A stretch of DNA of 64,000 bases. Origin: Bog-532 sp963824545 (lineage in GTDB: Bacteria; Actinomycetota; Actinomycetes; Streptosporangiales; Streptosporangiaceae). Made by a program: the position numbers and the translations under genes. The notes under the pieces are model-generated. The model did no database searches, was not told where the DNA came from, and saw nothing but the letters and a program-made list of their open reading frames with translations. Positions within the stretch are counted from its first letter, which is position 1. Every line of letters starts with the position of its first letter. Shown in pieces: positions 42,449 to 50,836 of the stretch. The stretch covers positions 310,001 to 374,000 of the forward strand of contig CAWGPP010000033.1 in NCBI GenBank assembly GCA_963824545.1, read 5' to 3'.

Positions 42449-44019
42449 GCACCGCGATCACGGCCGACGTCGCCGTGGTGGGCGCGGGGCCGGCCGGAAT
42501 GGCCGCCGCACTGGCCGCCGCGGACCTGGGCTGCCGGGTAATCCTGGTCGACGCCGGCCCCGCGATGGGCGGCCAGATCTACCGCGCGCCAGCCTCGGGC
42601 GGGGTCGCGTCCGGCTCACGGGCGGCGCCAGCGGGCATGCCCCGGCGGCTGCGGCGGGCCGCCACGCACCCGGGCATTCACCACTTGCCGGGGACCATGG
42701 TGTGGCACGCGACCGTGCCGGATCGGGCACCGGGGAGTTCCGGCGAGGCCGGGAGCCATGGGGAAGCCGGGACCGGCGGGCAGAGCGGGACCGGCGGGCA
42801 GAGCGGGACCGGCGGGCAGAGCGGGACCGGCGGGCAGAGCGGGACCGGGGAGGCCGGGTTTGTGCTGTGGCTGGCCGACGCGGCGGGGCGGGCGGCGGCC
42901 GCGAACGCGGGGCCCGACCTGTTGCGGGCCTGCGCGGTCGTGATCGCCACCGGGGCCACCGAGGTCACGCTGCCGTTCCCGGGCTGGGACCTGCCGGGCG
43001 TGACGACCGCCGGAGCGGCGCAGGCCCTGCTGAAGGCGCACGGGGTGGTGGCCGGTCACCGCGCCCTGGTGGCGGGGTCCGGGCCGTTGCTGCTGCCCAC
43101 GGCCACCGCGCTGGCCACGGCGGGGGTACGCGTGCGGGCCGTGCTGGAGGCCAACCCGGCGGGACCGGCCGCGGCCCGCGCCGCACTGCTCACCCCGTTC
43201 ACCGAGAAGGTCGCCGAAGCGGCCGGGTACGCCCGGGTCCTGGCCCGGCACCGGGTCCCGGTCCTGCCCGGCCGGGCCGTGACCGCGTGCCACGGTGACG
43301 GGCGCGTGCGGCGCGCGACGATCTCCCGGCTCACCCGGGACTGGCGGCCCGTCCCCGGGTCGCAGCGCGAGGTGGCCGTCGACGCGGTGCACGCCAGCTT
43401 CGGGTTCTGCCCGGCCCTGGAGCTTCCGCGACTGCTGGGCTGCGCGGACCTCCCGCAGCCGGGACGGCCAGCCGCCGCCGTGTGGCACGACGAGGATCAG
43501 GGCACGTCGGTGCCGGGAGTGTTCGCGGCGGGCGAGACCACCGGCGTTGCCGGGGCCGAGGTGGCCGAACTGGAGGGGTACATCGCCGGGGCCGCCGCGG
43601 CCCTGTCGGCAGGGCGGATCACCGCGGGCCCATTCGTTAAGAAAACCGCGAGGGTACGGGCGGGTCTGGTCCGTGCGCGCCGGTTCGCGGCCGCGCTCGA
43701 CGGCCTGTATCCGTGGCAGGCGGGCTGGCTGAGCTGGCCGGAACCGGAGACGGTCGTGTGCCGGTGCGAGGAGGTGCGCTGGGCGGCGATCGGCGCGGCG
43801 GTCGCGGACGGCGCGCGGGACGTCCGCGCGGTCCGGGGCGTGACCCGCTGCGGCATGGGTTATTGCCAGGGCCGGGTCTGCGGTCCCGTGCTCCAGCAGG
43901 CGGTCGCGGCCGCCGCCGGGCGGGGCCTGTCCGAGGTCGGCGACCTGCAGACGCGCCCGTTGCTCACACCGGTGCCGCTCGGCGCGGTCGCCGAGATGAT
44001 CGGGCCAGCCGGCGCGTAG
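42445..44019 (+). CDS. NAD(P)/FAD oxidoreductase subunit with BFD-like 2Fe-2S domain (HcnB-like)
   Basis: 524 residues. AVVGAGPAGMAAALAAAD (FAD), NAD-side motif HRALVAGSGPLLLPTATAL, GVFAAGETTGVAGAEVAELE, and a C-terminal BFD-type cluster VCRCEEVRWAAIG ... RCGMGYCQGRVC. Residues 111-134 are four exact GQSGT(G) repeats, inserted just before the FAD-domain strand FVLWLADAAG. The last gene of the operon. Its 3' end overlaps the convergent glutamine synthetase gene by 56 bp. No 2-oxoglutarate-semialdehyde dehydrogenase or transporter is present in the operon. Confidence 0.83.
   Translation: MSTAITADVAVVGAGPAGMAAALAAADLGCRVILVDAGPAMGGQIYRAPASGGVASGSRAAPAGMPRRLRRAATHPGIHHLPGTMVWHATVPDRAPGSSGEAGSHGEAGTGGQSGTGGQSGTGGQSGTGGQSGTGEAGFVLWLADAAGRAAAANAGPDLLRACAVVIATGATEVTLPFPGWDLPGVTTAGAAQALLKAHGVVAGHRALVAGSGPLLLPTATALATAGVRVRAVLEANPAGPAAARAALLTPFTEKVAEAAGYARVLARHRVPVLPGRAVTACHGDGRVRRATISRLTRDWRPVPGSQREVAVDAVHASFGFCPALELPRLLGCADLPQPGRPAAAVWHDEDQGTSVPGVFAAGETTGVAGAEVAELEGYIAGAAAALSAGRITAGPFVKKTARVRAGLVRARRFAAALDGLYPWQAGWLSWPEPETVVCRCEEVRWAAIGAAVADGARDVRAVRGVTRCGMGYCQGRVCGPVLQQAVAAAAGRGLSEVGDLQTRPLLTPVPLGAVAEMIGPAGA
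42775..42846 (+). repeat. Four exact 18-bp coding tandem repeats
   Basis: GGCGGGCAGAGCGGGACC repeated four times without mismatch (42775, 42793, 42811, 42829). It keeps the frame. Identity of all copies implies recent expansion. Confidence 0.9.
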
Positions 44020-45385
44020 GCGGTAACAGGATGGGCAGGTAGCGGTCCAGTTCGTACTCGGTGACCTGGCGGCGGTACTCGTTCCACTCCTCGCGCTTGT
44101 TGCGCAGAAAGAAATCGAAGACGTGCTCGCCAAGGGTCTCCGCGACGAGTTCGCTGGCCTGCATGACGTTGATCGCCTCGCCGAGGTCGTGCGGCAGCGG
44201 CTTGATGCCCATGGCACGGCGTTCGGAGGAGGTCAGCGCCCACACGTCGTCATCGGCGGGCGGCGGCAGCTCGTAGTCGTCCTCGATGCCCTTGAGCCCG
44301 GCGGCGAGGATCAGCGCGTAGGCCAGGTACGGGTTGCATGAGGCGTCGATCGAGCGGAACTCCACCCGGGTCGAGTTGCCCTTGTGCGGCTTGTACATCG
44401 GCACCCGCACCAGCGCGGACCGGTTGTTGTGCCCCCAGCAGATGTAGGCCGGCGCCTCGCCGCCCGCCCCGGCGGTCCGCTCGGCCGCGCCCCACAGCCG
44501 CTTGTAGGAGTTGACCCACTGGTTGCAGACGGCGGTGATCTCGGCGGCGTGCCTGAGCAGCCCGGCGATGAACGCCCGGCCGATCTTGGACAGCTGGAGC
44601 TCCGCGCCCGGCTCGTAGAAGGCGTTCCTGTCGCCCTCGAACAGGGATACGTGGCTGTGCATCCCGGACCCGGGGTAGTCGGTGAACGGCTTCGGCATGA
44701 ACGTCGCGTAGACACCCTGCTCGATCGCGACTTCCTTCATCACCAGGCGGAACGACATGATGTTGTCCGCCGTGGTGAGGGCGTCGGCGTAGCGTAGGTC
44801 GATCTCCTGCTGGCCGGGGCCGTCCTCGTGGTGGCTGAACTCCACCGATAGGCCCATGCTCTCCAGCATCATGATCGACATCTTGCGGAAGTCGTGCGCG
44901 ATGCTGTGCGGCGTGTGGTCGAAGTAGCCGCCCGAGTCGATCGGCTCCGGCCGCTCCCCCGGCTTTGGCTTGTCCTTGAGCAGGAAGAACTCGATCTCCG
45001 GGTGGGTGTAGAAGGTGAACCCAAGGTCGGAAGCACGGCCGAGCGCGCGCTTGAGCACCCACCGGGGGTCCGCGTAGGACGGGGACCCATCGGGTAGCAG
45101 GATGTCACAGAACATCCGGCCCACTCCGGGCGCCTCCCCCTGCCACGGAAGCAACTGGAACGTCGAAGGGTCCGGCTTGGCGATCATGTCCGCCTCGTAG
45201 ACCCGCGCGAACCCCTCGATCGCGGATCCATCGAAGCCGATGCCGTCCGCGAAGGCGCCCTCCAGCTCGGCCGGGGCCACGGCGACGGATTTCAGATAGC
45301 CGAGCACGTCGGTGAACCAGAGCCGGACAAACCGAATGTCCCGCTCCTCCAGCGTGCGCAGCACGAACTCTTGCTGCCTGTCCAC
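43964..45385 (-). CDS. glnA: Glutamine synthetase, GlnA2-like type I
   Basis: 473 residues. FVLRTLEERDIRFVRLWFTD, GFDGSAIEGFARVYEADM, EIEFFLL, HHEDGPGQQEIDLRYADALT, GSGMHSHVSLF, NSYKRLWG and FRSIDASCNPYLAYA carry the metal and substrate ligands. No adenylylation-type Tyr context is visible, as in the GSI-alpha group. GTG 45383-45385 with AAGGTGAG is chosen over one 3 codons earlier because homologues start there. After the natural end ELDRYLPIL it continues LPPTRRLARSSRR, a stop-loss extension of about 18 residues overlapping the opposite gene. It may scavenge nitrogen released by hydroxyproline deamination (inference). Confidence 0.9.
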   Translation of the reverse strand: MDRQQEFVLRTLEERDIRFVRLWFTDVLGYLKSVAVAPAELEGAFADGIGFDGSAIEGFARVYEADMIAKPDPSTFQLLPWQGEAPGVGRMFCDILLPDGSPSYADPRWVLKRALGRASDLGFTFYTHPEIEFFLLKDKPKPGERPEPIDSGGYFDHTPHSIAHDFRKMSIMMLESMGLSVEFSHHEDGPGQQEIDLRYADALTTADNIMSFRLVMKEVAIEQGVYATFMPKPFTDYPGSGMHSHVSLFEGDRNAFYEPGAELQLSKIGRAFIAGLLRHAAEITAVCNQWVNSYKRLWGAAERTAGAGGEAPAYICWGHNNRSALVRVPMYKPHKGNSTRVEFRSIDASCNPYLAYALILAAGLKGIEDDYELPPPADDDVWALTSSERRAMGIKPLPHDLGEAINVMQASELVAETLGEHVFDFFLRNKREEWNEYRRQVTEYELDRYLPILLPPTRRLARSSRRPRRAAPV

Positions 45386-45572
45386 GCCTCTCACCTTAGA
45401 CGCCCCCAGTCCAAAACCCAGCCTCCATGTGGCGCGCTCCGCTCCGCGGCGGCCGGACGTGCCGGGCCGTCGCTGTCTGGCGGTCCTGATGTGCCAGTGT
45501 GCCCGGCGGTTGTTTCCTCGGGGTTACGCCATCGTTCAGGGTCTCGGTCCCTGTTCCTGCGGGGGTTCGCAC

Positions 45573-45590
45573 TCATCCCGGCCGGGATGA
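45573..45590. promoter_or_regulatory. 18-bp perfect palindrome upstream of glutamine synthetase
   Basis: TCATCCCGG followed by CCGGGATGA, in the 270-bp non-coding stretch between the glutamine synthetase start and the end of the gene at 45655. Candidate operator. No named regulator fits by sight. Confidence 0.4.
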
Positions 45591-45654
45591 ATTCACCGCG
45601 CCCATCCTCGCGCCCGGTCCCCTTCGGCTGGCCTGCCTCCGCGCGCCCGTTGCC

Positions 45655-46659
45655 TCAGCACCCGGCCCGGGATCGGTGCGGTCCTCCCCGCCGGCTGGCG
45701 AGAGCCGCGGAGGTGGCGAGCCGGTCCAGGCCGATACCGCTGATCAGCAGGCGTTCTTTGCTGCTGGCGGCGAGCTGCTGAGTCCAGTCGGTGAAACCGC
45801 CGTCCGCGATCTCGGCCAGTTCCCCCTGGACATGCGCGTGCACCTTGAAGCACAGGTCGCGGTAGTAGCCGCGGCCGCGCTGGCGGGCGTGATCCAGCAC
45901 GATCACCGCCGCGGCGGCCGGCCCGCGGTCCTGGTCGAGCTCACCGATGACCGCGGCCGCGATCTGCTCGCCCGCGTCGGAGAGCGGGGTCAGCGCGACG
46001 TGGATGTGCCGCAGCCCGGCGGCCGCCACCCCGGCCACGGCAAACCGCAGGTGCTCGGCCAGCGCGGCCCGCTCGAACCCGTAGCTGCCCTCGTCACGCC
46101 CGGCCGTCACCAGGCCGAACAAGGTGAAATGCGCGGGCGCGTCCACGTTCTTGAACTGCTGGGTGCGGACCACGTGCTGGATGCTGGCGAGCTTGACCGT
46201 CGCCGTCCGGGGCAGCGCCCGGCGGCGGCCCGCGGCCTCCAAGGCCAGGGTGTTGGTCGGGTCGGCCGCGACCTCGCACGCCCGGATGGTGGTCAGCACC
46301 TTGTGCTGGCTGACCGTGGCCAGCACCGAGTGCGTGCCGAGCGGGGCCACCGGGGCTAGCGTCAGCATCTCGACGTCGGTGGGCAGGCAGGTCAGCAGGG
46401 CGTCTTCGGCCTGCCGGATCGAGCGCCACGGGGTCCGGCTCGGGTGGGCGAACCGGTCACTGGCGTAGCGGCGCTGGACGCTGGCGGGCGTTTCCCGTGC
46501 CGCGCGGCGCCGCGCCACCTCCAGCATGACGCTGGTGAAATCGCTGCCGCTGAGCGCGGCCAGCCGCTCCACGGTGGCCATCCCGCCGATCTGCGGCAGC
46601 ACGCGGTCCAGCACGGCTGGCTGGCCCGCCGCACCTTCGCTGCCTGCGCCATCTTTCAT
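45655..46659 (-). CDS. Class II aminoacyl-tRNA synthetase-like protein of unknown role
   Basis: 334 residues from ATG 46657-46659 (MKDGAGSEGAAGQPAVLDRV). The middle has APVAPLGTHSVLATVSQHKV then RACEVAADPTNTLALEAA and AHFTLFGLVTAGRDEGSYGF. The end has ADGGFTDWTQQLAASSKERL then ISGIGLDRLAT, which resembles the motif 3 Gly-x-Gly-x-[ED]-Arg-[LM] of class II synthetase catalytic cores. It is too short for a full synthetase and has no anticodon domain, so it is probably a paralogue recruited to another acyl-adenylate or regulatory task. Family assignment is by motif resemblance only. Confidence 0.5.
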   Translation of the reverse strand: MKDGAGSEGAAGQPAVLDRVLPQIGGMATVERLAALSGSDFTSVMLEVARRRAARETPASVQRRYASDRFAHPSRTPWRSIRQAEDALLTCLPTDVEMLTLAPVAPLGTHSVLATVSQHKVLTTIRACEVAADPTNTLALEAAGRRRALPRTATVKLASIQHVVRTQQFKNVDAPAHFTLFGLVTAGRDEGSYGFERAALAEHLRFAVAGVAAAGLRHIHVALTPLSDAGEQIAAAVIGELDQDRGPAAAAVIVLDHARQRGRGYYRDLCFKVHAHVQGELAEIADGGFTDWTQQLAASSKERLLISGIGLDRLATSAALASRRGGPHRSRAGC

Positions 46660-46800
46660 AACGTGAGCTTGACCGAACGGCGGCCGAACCGCACCTGGGT
46701 TTTCCGGCACGGCGTACCCGGCCCACCGCACGGCTCCAGGATCACCTCGCCGACAACGGTGTGCGACGCATGATGACCGTTCGAAAGATGGTTCCAGCTG

Positions 46801-46902
46801 GCCAGCCGGCTGAGCAGCGGCAGGAACAGCAAGGATCATCGGCGTCCGGTCGTCGCGCCGGATGGCCATTCCGTAGCTGACCAGCGTGCCGCCCCTGGCC
46901 AT
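46801..46902 (-). pseudogene. Fragment of an MDR-type dehydrogenase
   Basis: About 34 codons read MARGGTLVSYGMAIRRDDRT then PMILAV, the LxxGGxLVSYG motif that follows the Rossmann domain in quinone-oxidoreductase-like proteins. Stops close it upstream and no other part of the enzyme is nearby. Confidence 0.35.
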
Positions 46903-46929
46903 ATCTCGTGATCATCCGGTCAGGAGCTC

Positions 46930-47589
46930 TTAGGCGCCGGCGTCCCTGTCGGTGCCCGGCCACTGGCCCAGCCACTGCGCATAGGACCTGGATTGATCCG
47001 GGCCGGGTTCCACCCCACCGGGCAGGGGCTGGGCGAACACGAGCGCGGCGGTGGCCTCGAGTTCGCTGCGAAGTAGGCTGGCGAGGCCAGTCGCCTCGAA
47101 CCCCAGCGTCCACCAATCCTGGCCACGCGTGTGGACCTCGGTAAGTTCCAGCTCACACTGCGGCTCCTGGCCCAGCCCCGGGCCGCGCGCCACGATCTGC
47201 CCGCTAGCCAGTGAGAAGCGGCTGATGCGCCGCCTCTTGCGGACTGGCGTCCAGCCGGGCGGGTCGCCGGTGCCGGGGCTGAGCGGGCTGAAGGGAAAGG
47301 CCCACTTCTGCCAGGACTCCATGCGACCGCGGGCGCGGCCCGCCACCTCCAGGATTCCCGGGCTTCCGTGGTAGGCCTTCACCTCCAGTGCCCCGCCCCC
47401 GCGGACCTTCACCGACAGCCCGGGCAACTGCGGCTCCAGCAGGTAGGTATCCTCGCGTGACTCCGTCCCGGCCGGGAACCGCCCGAACCATCGGGCCACC
47501 GCGGCCTCCATCTGGCCTGGGAAGATCCAGCGCACCTCCAGGCTGCGGACTCCCCCGGTGACCAGGCTCGCAGGCGGTACACCCATCAT
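46930..47589 (-). CDS. Unknown soluble protein, possibly CYTH-like
   Basis: 219 residues. Alternating beta-rich segments with charged residues (SLEVRWIFPGQMEAAVARWF, LSVKVRGGGALEVKAYHGSP, WQKWAFPFSPLSPG, LELTEVHTRGQDWWTLGFEA) recall a CYTH/tunnel-type beta barrel with E-x-R and V-K-x-R strands. The resemblance is weak. Probably cytosolic. It is upstream of the aaRS-like gene on the same strand but 270 bp away. Confidence 0.5.
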   Translation of the reverse strand: MMGVPPASLVTGGVRSLEVRWIFPGQMEAAVARWFGRFPAGTESREDTYLLEPQLPGLSVKVRGGGALEVKAYHGSPGILEVAGRARGRMESWQKWAFPFSPLSPGTGDPPGWTPVRKRRRISRFSLASGQIVARGPGLGQEPQCELELTEVHTRGQDWWTLGFEATGLASLLRSELEATAALVFAQPLPGGVEPGPDQSRSYAQWLGQWPGTDRDAGA

Positions 47590-47669
47590 CGCCTTCTGCT
47601 CCTGGCACTGCTGGCCGGTCGCGATTTTACCTGTCGGGTTCGGCGGTTATCCGTCCCGATGCGACGGCG

Positions 47670-48023
47670 TCAACAAGCGATTTGTCGTCGCGGTGGTTCT
47701 GGTCGGCCATGTTGCAGGACTCCCGGTACGTCCGCCCTGCCCCAGGCCCCGCACCTCCACTTCCCTGGCATCACGGTCAAGCGGAGCACGTCCTGCCCGG
47801 TCCGCACGTCCAGCGCCAGTCTCTTGGCGAGGCTTTCCGGGGTCTGCAGCAGCAGGCTGTCCCGGTCCGGGATCACCCTGCCGACGTGATACGGCAAGCC
47901 GCAGTTCGCGAAGGAGACGTAACGGTCCCGCTCCAGAACGACGATCTCGGCCGACTCATCCAGCCGCCGCAGCCGCGCCCCCGTCGAGGCACCCGCAACT
48001 CCCCCCACAATCACCGTCTACAT
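47670..48023 (-). pseudogene. Truncated duplicate of the CoA-disulfide reductase gene
   Basis: Nearly identical DNA to the first 310 bp of the gene at 56683 and to about 27 bp of its leader (homology about 47718-48050). The ATG is kept but codon 2 is a TAG (AAG in the intact copy). One Gly codon of the FAD motif is lost. A single-base deletion after VLR shifts the frame, and homology stops soon after. It retains DRDSLLLQTPESL and SFANCGLPYH with the active Cys, so it decayed recently. Confidence 0.85.
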
Positions 48024-48088
48024 CTCGCCACCTCTATCTGCCGGGCCGCGTTCTCGATCGCTTCCTCGACCGTTGGGCCTGGTTACTG

Positions 48089-48421
48089 CTACTGCCTGGC
48101 ACCGCCGTCGTCGGCCATCTCGGCGTCGGCCACCTCAATCGCCAAGCCCAGCGCCCGGAGGATTTTCCCGCCTGCCGAGACCACCCGGGCCGTGCCCACA
48201 ACTGGGGCAACCGCGATCATGACTCCCTGGAGATCGTCGGCGGTGATCCCGCTGTACTCGGCGGCCCCGGCGTTGGCGAGGTAGGAGGCAGGCGGCGCGT
48301 CCACCGCGATCAGCGCGGCGACCCTCGCGAGCATGAGCTCGCGGGGGGCAAGAGAGTTGTGCTCGACCGAGGCCGCGGTCATGTCGGCAAGTGTGTCAAG
48401 GACAGGTGTATCGGCGGTCAT
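48089..48421 (-). CDS. AhpD/carboxymuconolactone-decarboxylase-like protein
   Basis: 110 residues. EHNSLAPRELMLARVAALIA, ASYLANAGAAEYSGITADDL and VMIAVAPVVGTARVVSAGGK follow the CMD helical fold, but the CxxC pair of AhpD peroxidases is absent (no Cys at all), so it is not a thiol peroxidase. GGAGGG precedes the ATG. Its 150-bp leader is closely similar to that of the DUF1269 gene at 55913 and contains the twin-box element. Confidence 0.7.
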   Translation of the reverse strand: MTADTPVLDTLADMTAASVEHNSLAPRELMLARVAALIAVDAPPASYLANAGAAEYSGITADDLQGVMIAVAPVVGTARVVSAGGKILRALGLAIEVADAEMADDGGARQ

Positions 48422-48565
48422 GGGGCCCTCCTACAGTTTCGCTGGCATCCCTTGCCAGGCGGTTCAGCGAATCCGCCTCAGCCGTTACCGGCCGCTGCGT
48501 CACGGTTTCAGGCTCACACCCAGGCAGGTGACCCTGCATCACCTACCGCCCGAATTCACCTAGAG
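48422..48565 (-). promoter_or_regulatory. Twin-box element A and conserved leader
   Basis: Read on the minus strand: TCTAGGTGAATTCGG, then AGGTGA-N7-TCACCT (48526-48544), box starts exactly 20 bp apart. GGGTGTGAGCCTG and about 100 bp follow, also matching the leader of the 55913 gene (GGTAACGGCTG, CTGAACCGCCTGGCAA, GATGCCAGCG) up to the ribosome-binding site. Confidence 0.75.
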
Positions 48566-48879
48566 GAAGCCGCGGCCGCAGCAGACCGGGCCTGAACGCC
48601 CGTCCGGGGGCCTAGCCGCTACCGCGGACGCGTGGTAAAACTACTGTCGCCCAGCAGGCGTCCGGCTCAGTGAGTGAAGACCGGCATGGCGAAAAGCCCC
48701 GGAGCGGCTCCTCCACGTCGGTGGCTTATTCGGATAAAGGACGAGGATAAGTGCGGCTACCGAGATATTGGCAGCAGGGAAGCCGGTCGGGACGGCGGGA
48801 AGCCGTCGAGGACGTGCCGAACGGGCAGGACCACTGACGCTTCCGGAGACGACCCGTTCCGGCATGAGCGCGCAGCACC
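48566..48879. other. Intergenic region before the DHA2 transporter gene
   Basis: No gene supported. It contains small GC hairpins (such as CCGGAGCGGCTCC) and the 15-mer CGGATAAAGGACGAG, also found directly before the FUSC gene at 54045, which looks like a copied ribosome-binding-site region. Confidence 0.4.
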
Positions 48880-50532
48880 ATGGGGGCAGGCAACGTGAAT
48901 AACGCCGCGGTGAACAAGGGCTGGCTGGCACTCGTCGCCCTGGCCACGGCGCAGTTCCTCATGGTGCTGGACCAGTCCGTGATGAACGTCTCGATCAGCG
49001 CGCTGGTCCACGACTTCCACACCACAGTCACCACGATCCAGGCGGTAATCACCCTCTACTGCCTGGTCATGGCCATGCTCATCCTCACCGGGGCCAAGAT
49101 CGGCGACATGATCGGCCGCCGTCGGGCGTTCGTCGTCGGATTGATCATCTACGCCTGCGGCTCGGCGCTGACCGCGCTGTCCCAGTCGGTAGCCGTGCTC
49201 GCCATCGGGTGGTCGGTGCTCGAGGGCATCGGCGCGTCGCTGGTCTTTCCTGCGCTCGCGGCGTTGATTGCCGGCAACTTCGCGGGGCCCCGGCGCAAGG
49301 CCGCTTACGCGGTCGTCGGTGGGGTCGCTGGTGCGGGGATCGCGGTCGGCCCCATCGTGGGCGGGTGGGCGACGACCGTACTCACGTGGCGGGTCGTGTT
49401 CGTCGGCGAGGTCTTCATTGCTGCATTTATCCTGCTCATGGTGCGGAAGGTGGCAGACGCCCCTCGCCCGGATCCTGCTCCGAAGCTCGACATCGTGGGC
49501 TCGGTGCTGTCGGCCGCCGGTCTCGGGGTCTTCGTCTTCGCAGTTCTCCAGTCGAGTACCTGGGGGTGGGTCAAGCCGAAGAACTCCCCGATCACCATCT
49601 TCGGCTTCTCGCTGACCCTCTTCGTCCTCGCCGCTGGCGGCATCCTGCTCTGGGGATTCGTGACCTGGCAGCGCCATCGCGAGGCCACGAACCGAGACCC
49701 GCTGGTCCATCTCTCACTCGCCCGGATCCCTGCGGTGCGGTCGGGGCTGATCGGGATGTTCAGCCAGAACCTCCTCCTCATGGGGATTTTCTTCGTCGTT
49801 CCGCTCTATCTCCAGTTGGTCCTCGGGCTGAGCGCCCTCGAGACCGGGATCAAGATGCTGCCCATCTCGATCGCCATGTTCGTGACGGCGGCGATCGGCT
49901 CACGACTGTCGAGCCGCTTCCCAGTGCGGGCGATCGTGCAGAGCGGCCTGATCCTGACCCTCGCGGGTGCCCTCGTCCTGCTCGCGACGATCAAGCCCAC
50001 TCTCTCCAGCGCTGGATTCGCCATCGGAATGGCCGTGCTCGGTGTCGGGATGGGCTTGATGATCTCCCAGCTGGGCAACGTGGTTCAGTCCTCGGTCGAG
50101 GAGTCGGGCCGGAGCGAGGCCGGAGGGCTCCAGTACACGGGGCAGCAGCTCGGCTCGTCGCTCGGGGTGGCGCTCATCGGGTCCATCGTCCTGATCGGCC
50201 TGACCGGCACCTTCGTCTCAAACGTCGAGCACGACTCTCGAATCAGCGCCGACGTGTCGGCCCAGGTGGGGGTGGCGGCGGGCTCCAACACCAACTTCGT
50301 CTCCTCCACGCAGATCGACGCCGCAGCGAAAAAGGCTGGCCTCGACGCCGCGACTACCGCAGCACTCGTCGATGACTACGAGTCGGCACAGCTCCGATCG
50401 CTCAAGGCCGGGCTGCTGGCTGCTGCCCTCCTCGCCCTCATCTCGCTCGGGTTCACCAGAGAGCTGCCGCACGAGCGACCGGTTCCCCGGACCAGCCGTG
50501 ATCCCGCCGCGGTGTCGACCTCAGCCGGGTGA
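48880..50532 (+). CDS. DHA2-type (14-helix) MFS drug exporter
   Basis: 550 residues, EmrB/QacA-like. Helix 1 region FLMVLDQSVMNVSISALVHD, motif A GAKIGDMIGRRRAFVVG, motif C-like GVAGAGIAVGPIVGGW, and 14 hydrophobic segments with a large last loop (residues about 455-505) before the final helix. Proton-driven efflux of drugs or metabolites is expected. No clear ribosome-binding site precedes ATG 48880. GTG 48895 is an alternative. Codon choice (many TCG, CTC, TTC and A-ending codons) differs from flanking genes and suggests transfer from another actinobacterium. Confidence 0.88.
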   Translation: MGAGNVNNAAVNKGWLALVALATAQFLMVLDQSVMNVSISALVHDFHTTVTTIQAVITLYCLVMAMLILTGAKIGDMIGRRRAFVVGLIIYACGSALTALSQSVAVLAIGWSVLEGIGASLVFPALAALIAGNFAGPRRKAAYAVVGGVAGAGIAVGPIVGGWATTVLTWRVVFVGEVFIAAFILLMVRKVADAPRPDPAPKLDIVGSVLSAAGLGVFVFAVLQSSTWGWVKPKNSPITIFGFSLTLFVLAAGGILLWGFVTWQRHREATNRDPLVHLSLARIPAVRSGLIGMFSQNLLLMGIFFVVPLYLQLVLGLSALETGIKMLPISIAMFVTAAIGSRLSSRFPVRAIVQSGLILTLAGALVLLATIKPTLSSAGFAIGMAVLGVGMGLMISQLGNVVQSSVEESGRSEAGGLQYTGQQLGSSLGVALIGSIVLIGLTGTFVSNVEHDSRISADVSAQVGVAAGSNTNFVSSTQIDAAAKKAGLDAATTAALVDDYESAQLRSLKAGLLAAALLALISLGFTRELPHERPVPRTSRDPAAVSTSAG

Positions 50533-50562
50533 TCGCTGAGCTGCTGGCTGGTTTCCCGGCTC

Positions 50563-50775
50563 CTACGTCAAGATGTTGATCGCGCGGGCGACCACGAGCG
50601 CGCCGATGCCGAGGGACACCCCCGCTTCCATCATCATCAGCAGCTTGGCCCACCGCTTGATCGCGGAGACGTCGGTGGGGCTGAACGCGGTGGCTGTCCA
50701 GAAGGCCAGCGACAGGGCGGCCAGCAACGCAAGCAGGACGGCCGGGACACGGCGAGTGGTGTACCCGGCCCGGGC
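50563..50775 (-). CDS. Small two-helix membrane protein (start unclear)
   Basis: A stop-bounded minus-strand frame ending at TAG 50563-50565 reads RRVPAVLLALLAALSLAFWT, then AFSPTDVSAIKRWAKLL and MMEAGVSLGIGALVVARAIN, ending ILT. Two clean membrane helices are separated by a charged loop. No canonical start is visible in the first 25 codons, so it begins at a rare codon or further upstream in the twin-box region B. Could also be a remnant. Confidence 0.4.
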   Translation of the reverse strand, partial: ARAGYTTRRVPAVLLALLAALSLAFWTATAFSPTDVSAIKRWAKLLMMMEAGVSLGIGALVVARAINILT

Positions 50776-50836
50776 GGGGACAGCACGCGTGTCCGGACTG
50801 CCTGTGCGGCCCGGTCTGCTGTGGCAGCAGATTTCC

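Noticed and set aside
48660..48850. Possible cobalamin or other riboswitch before the DHA2 gene
   Set aside because: A few strings (GGGAAGCC, ACCACTG) recall the B12 box, but the core order and the second box are missing.
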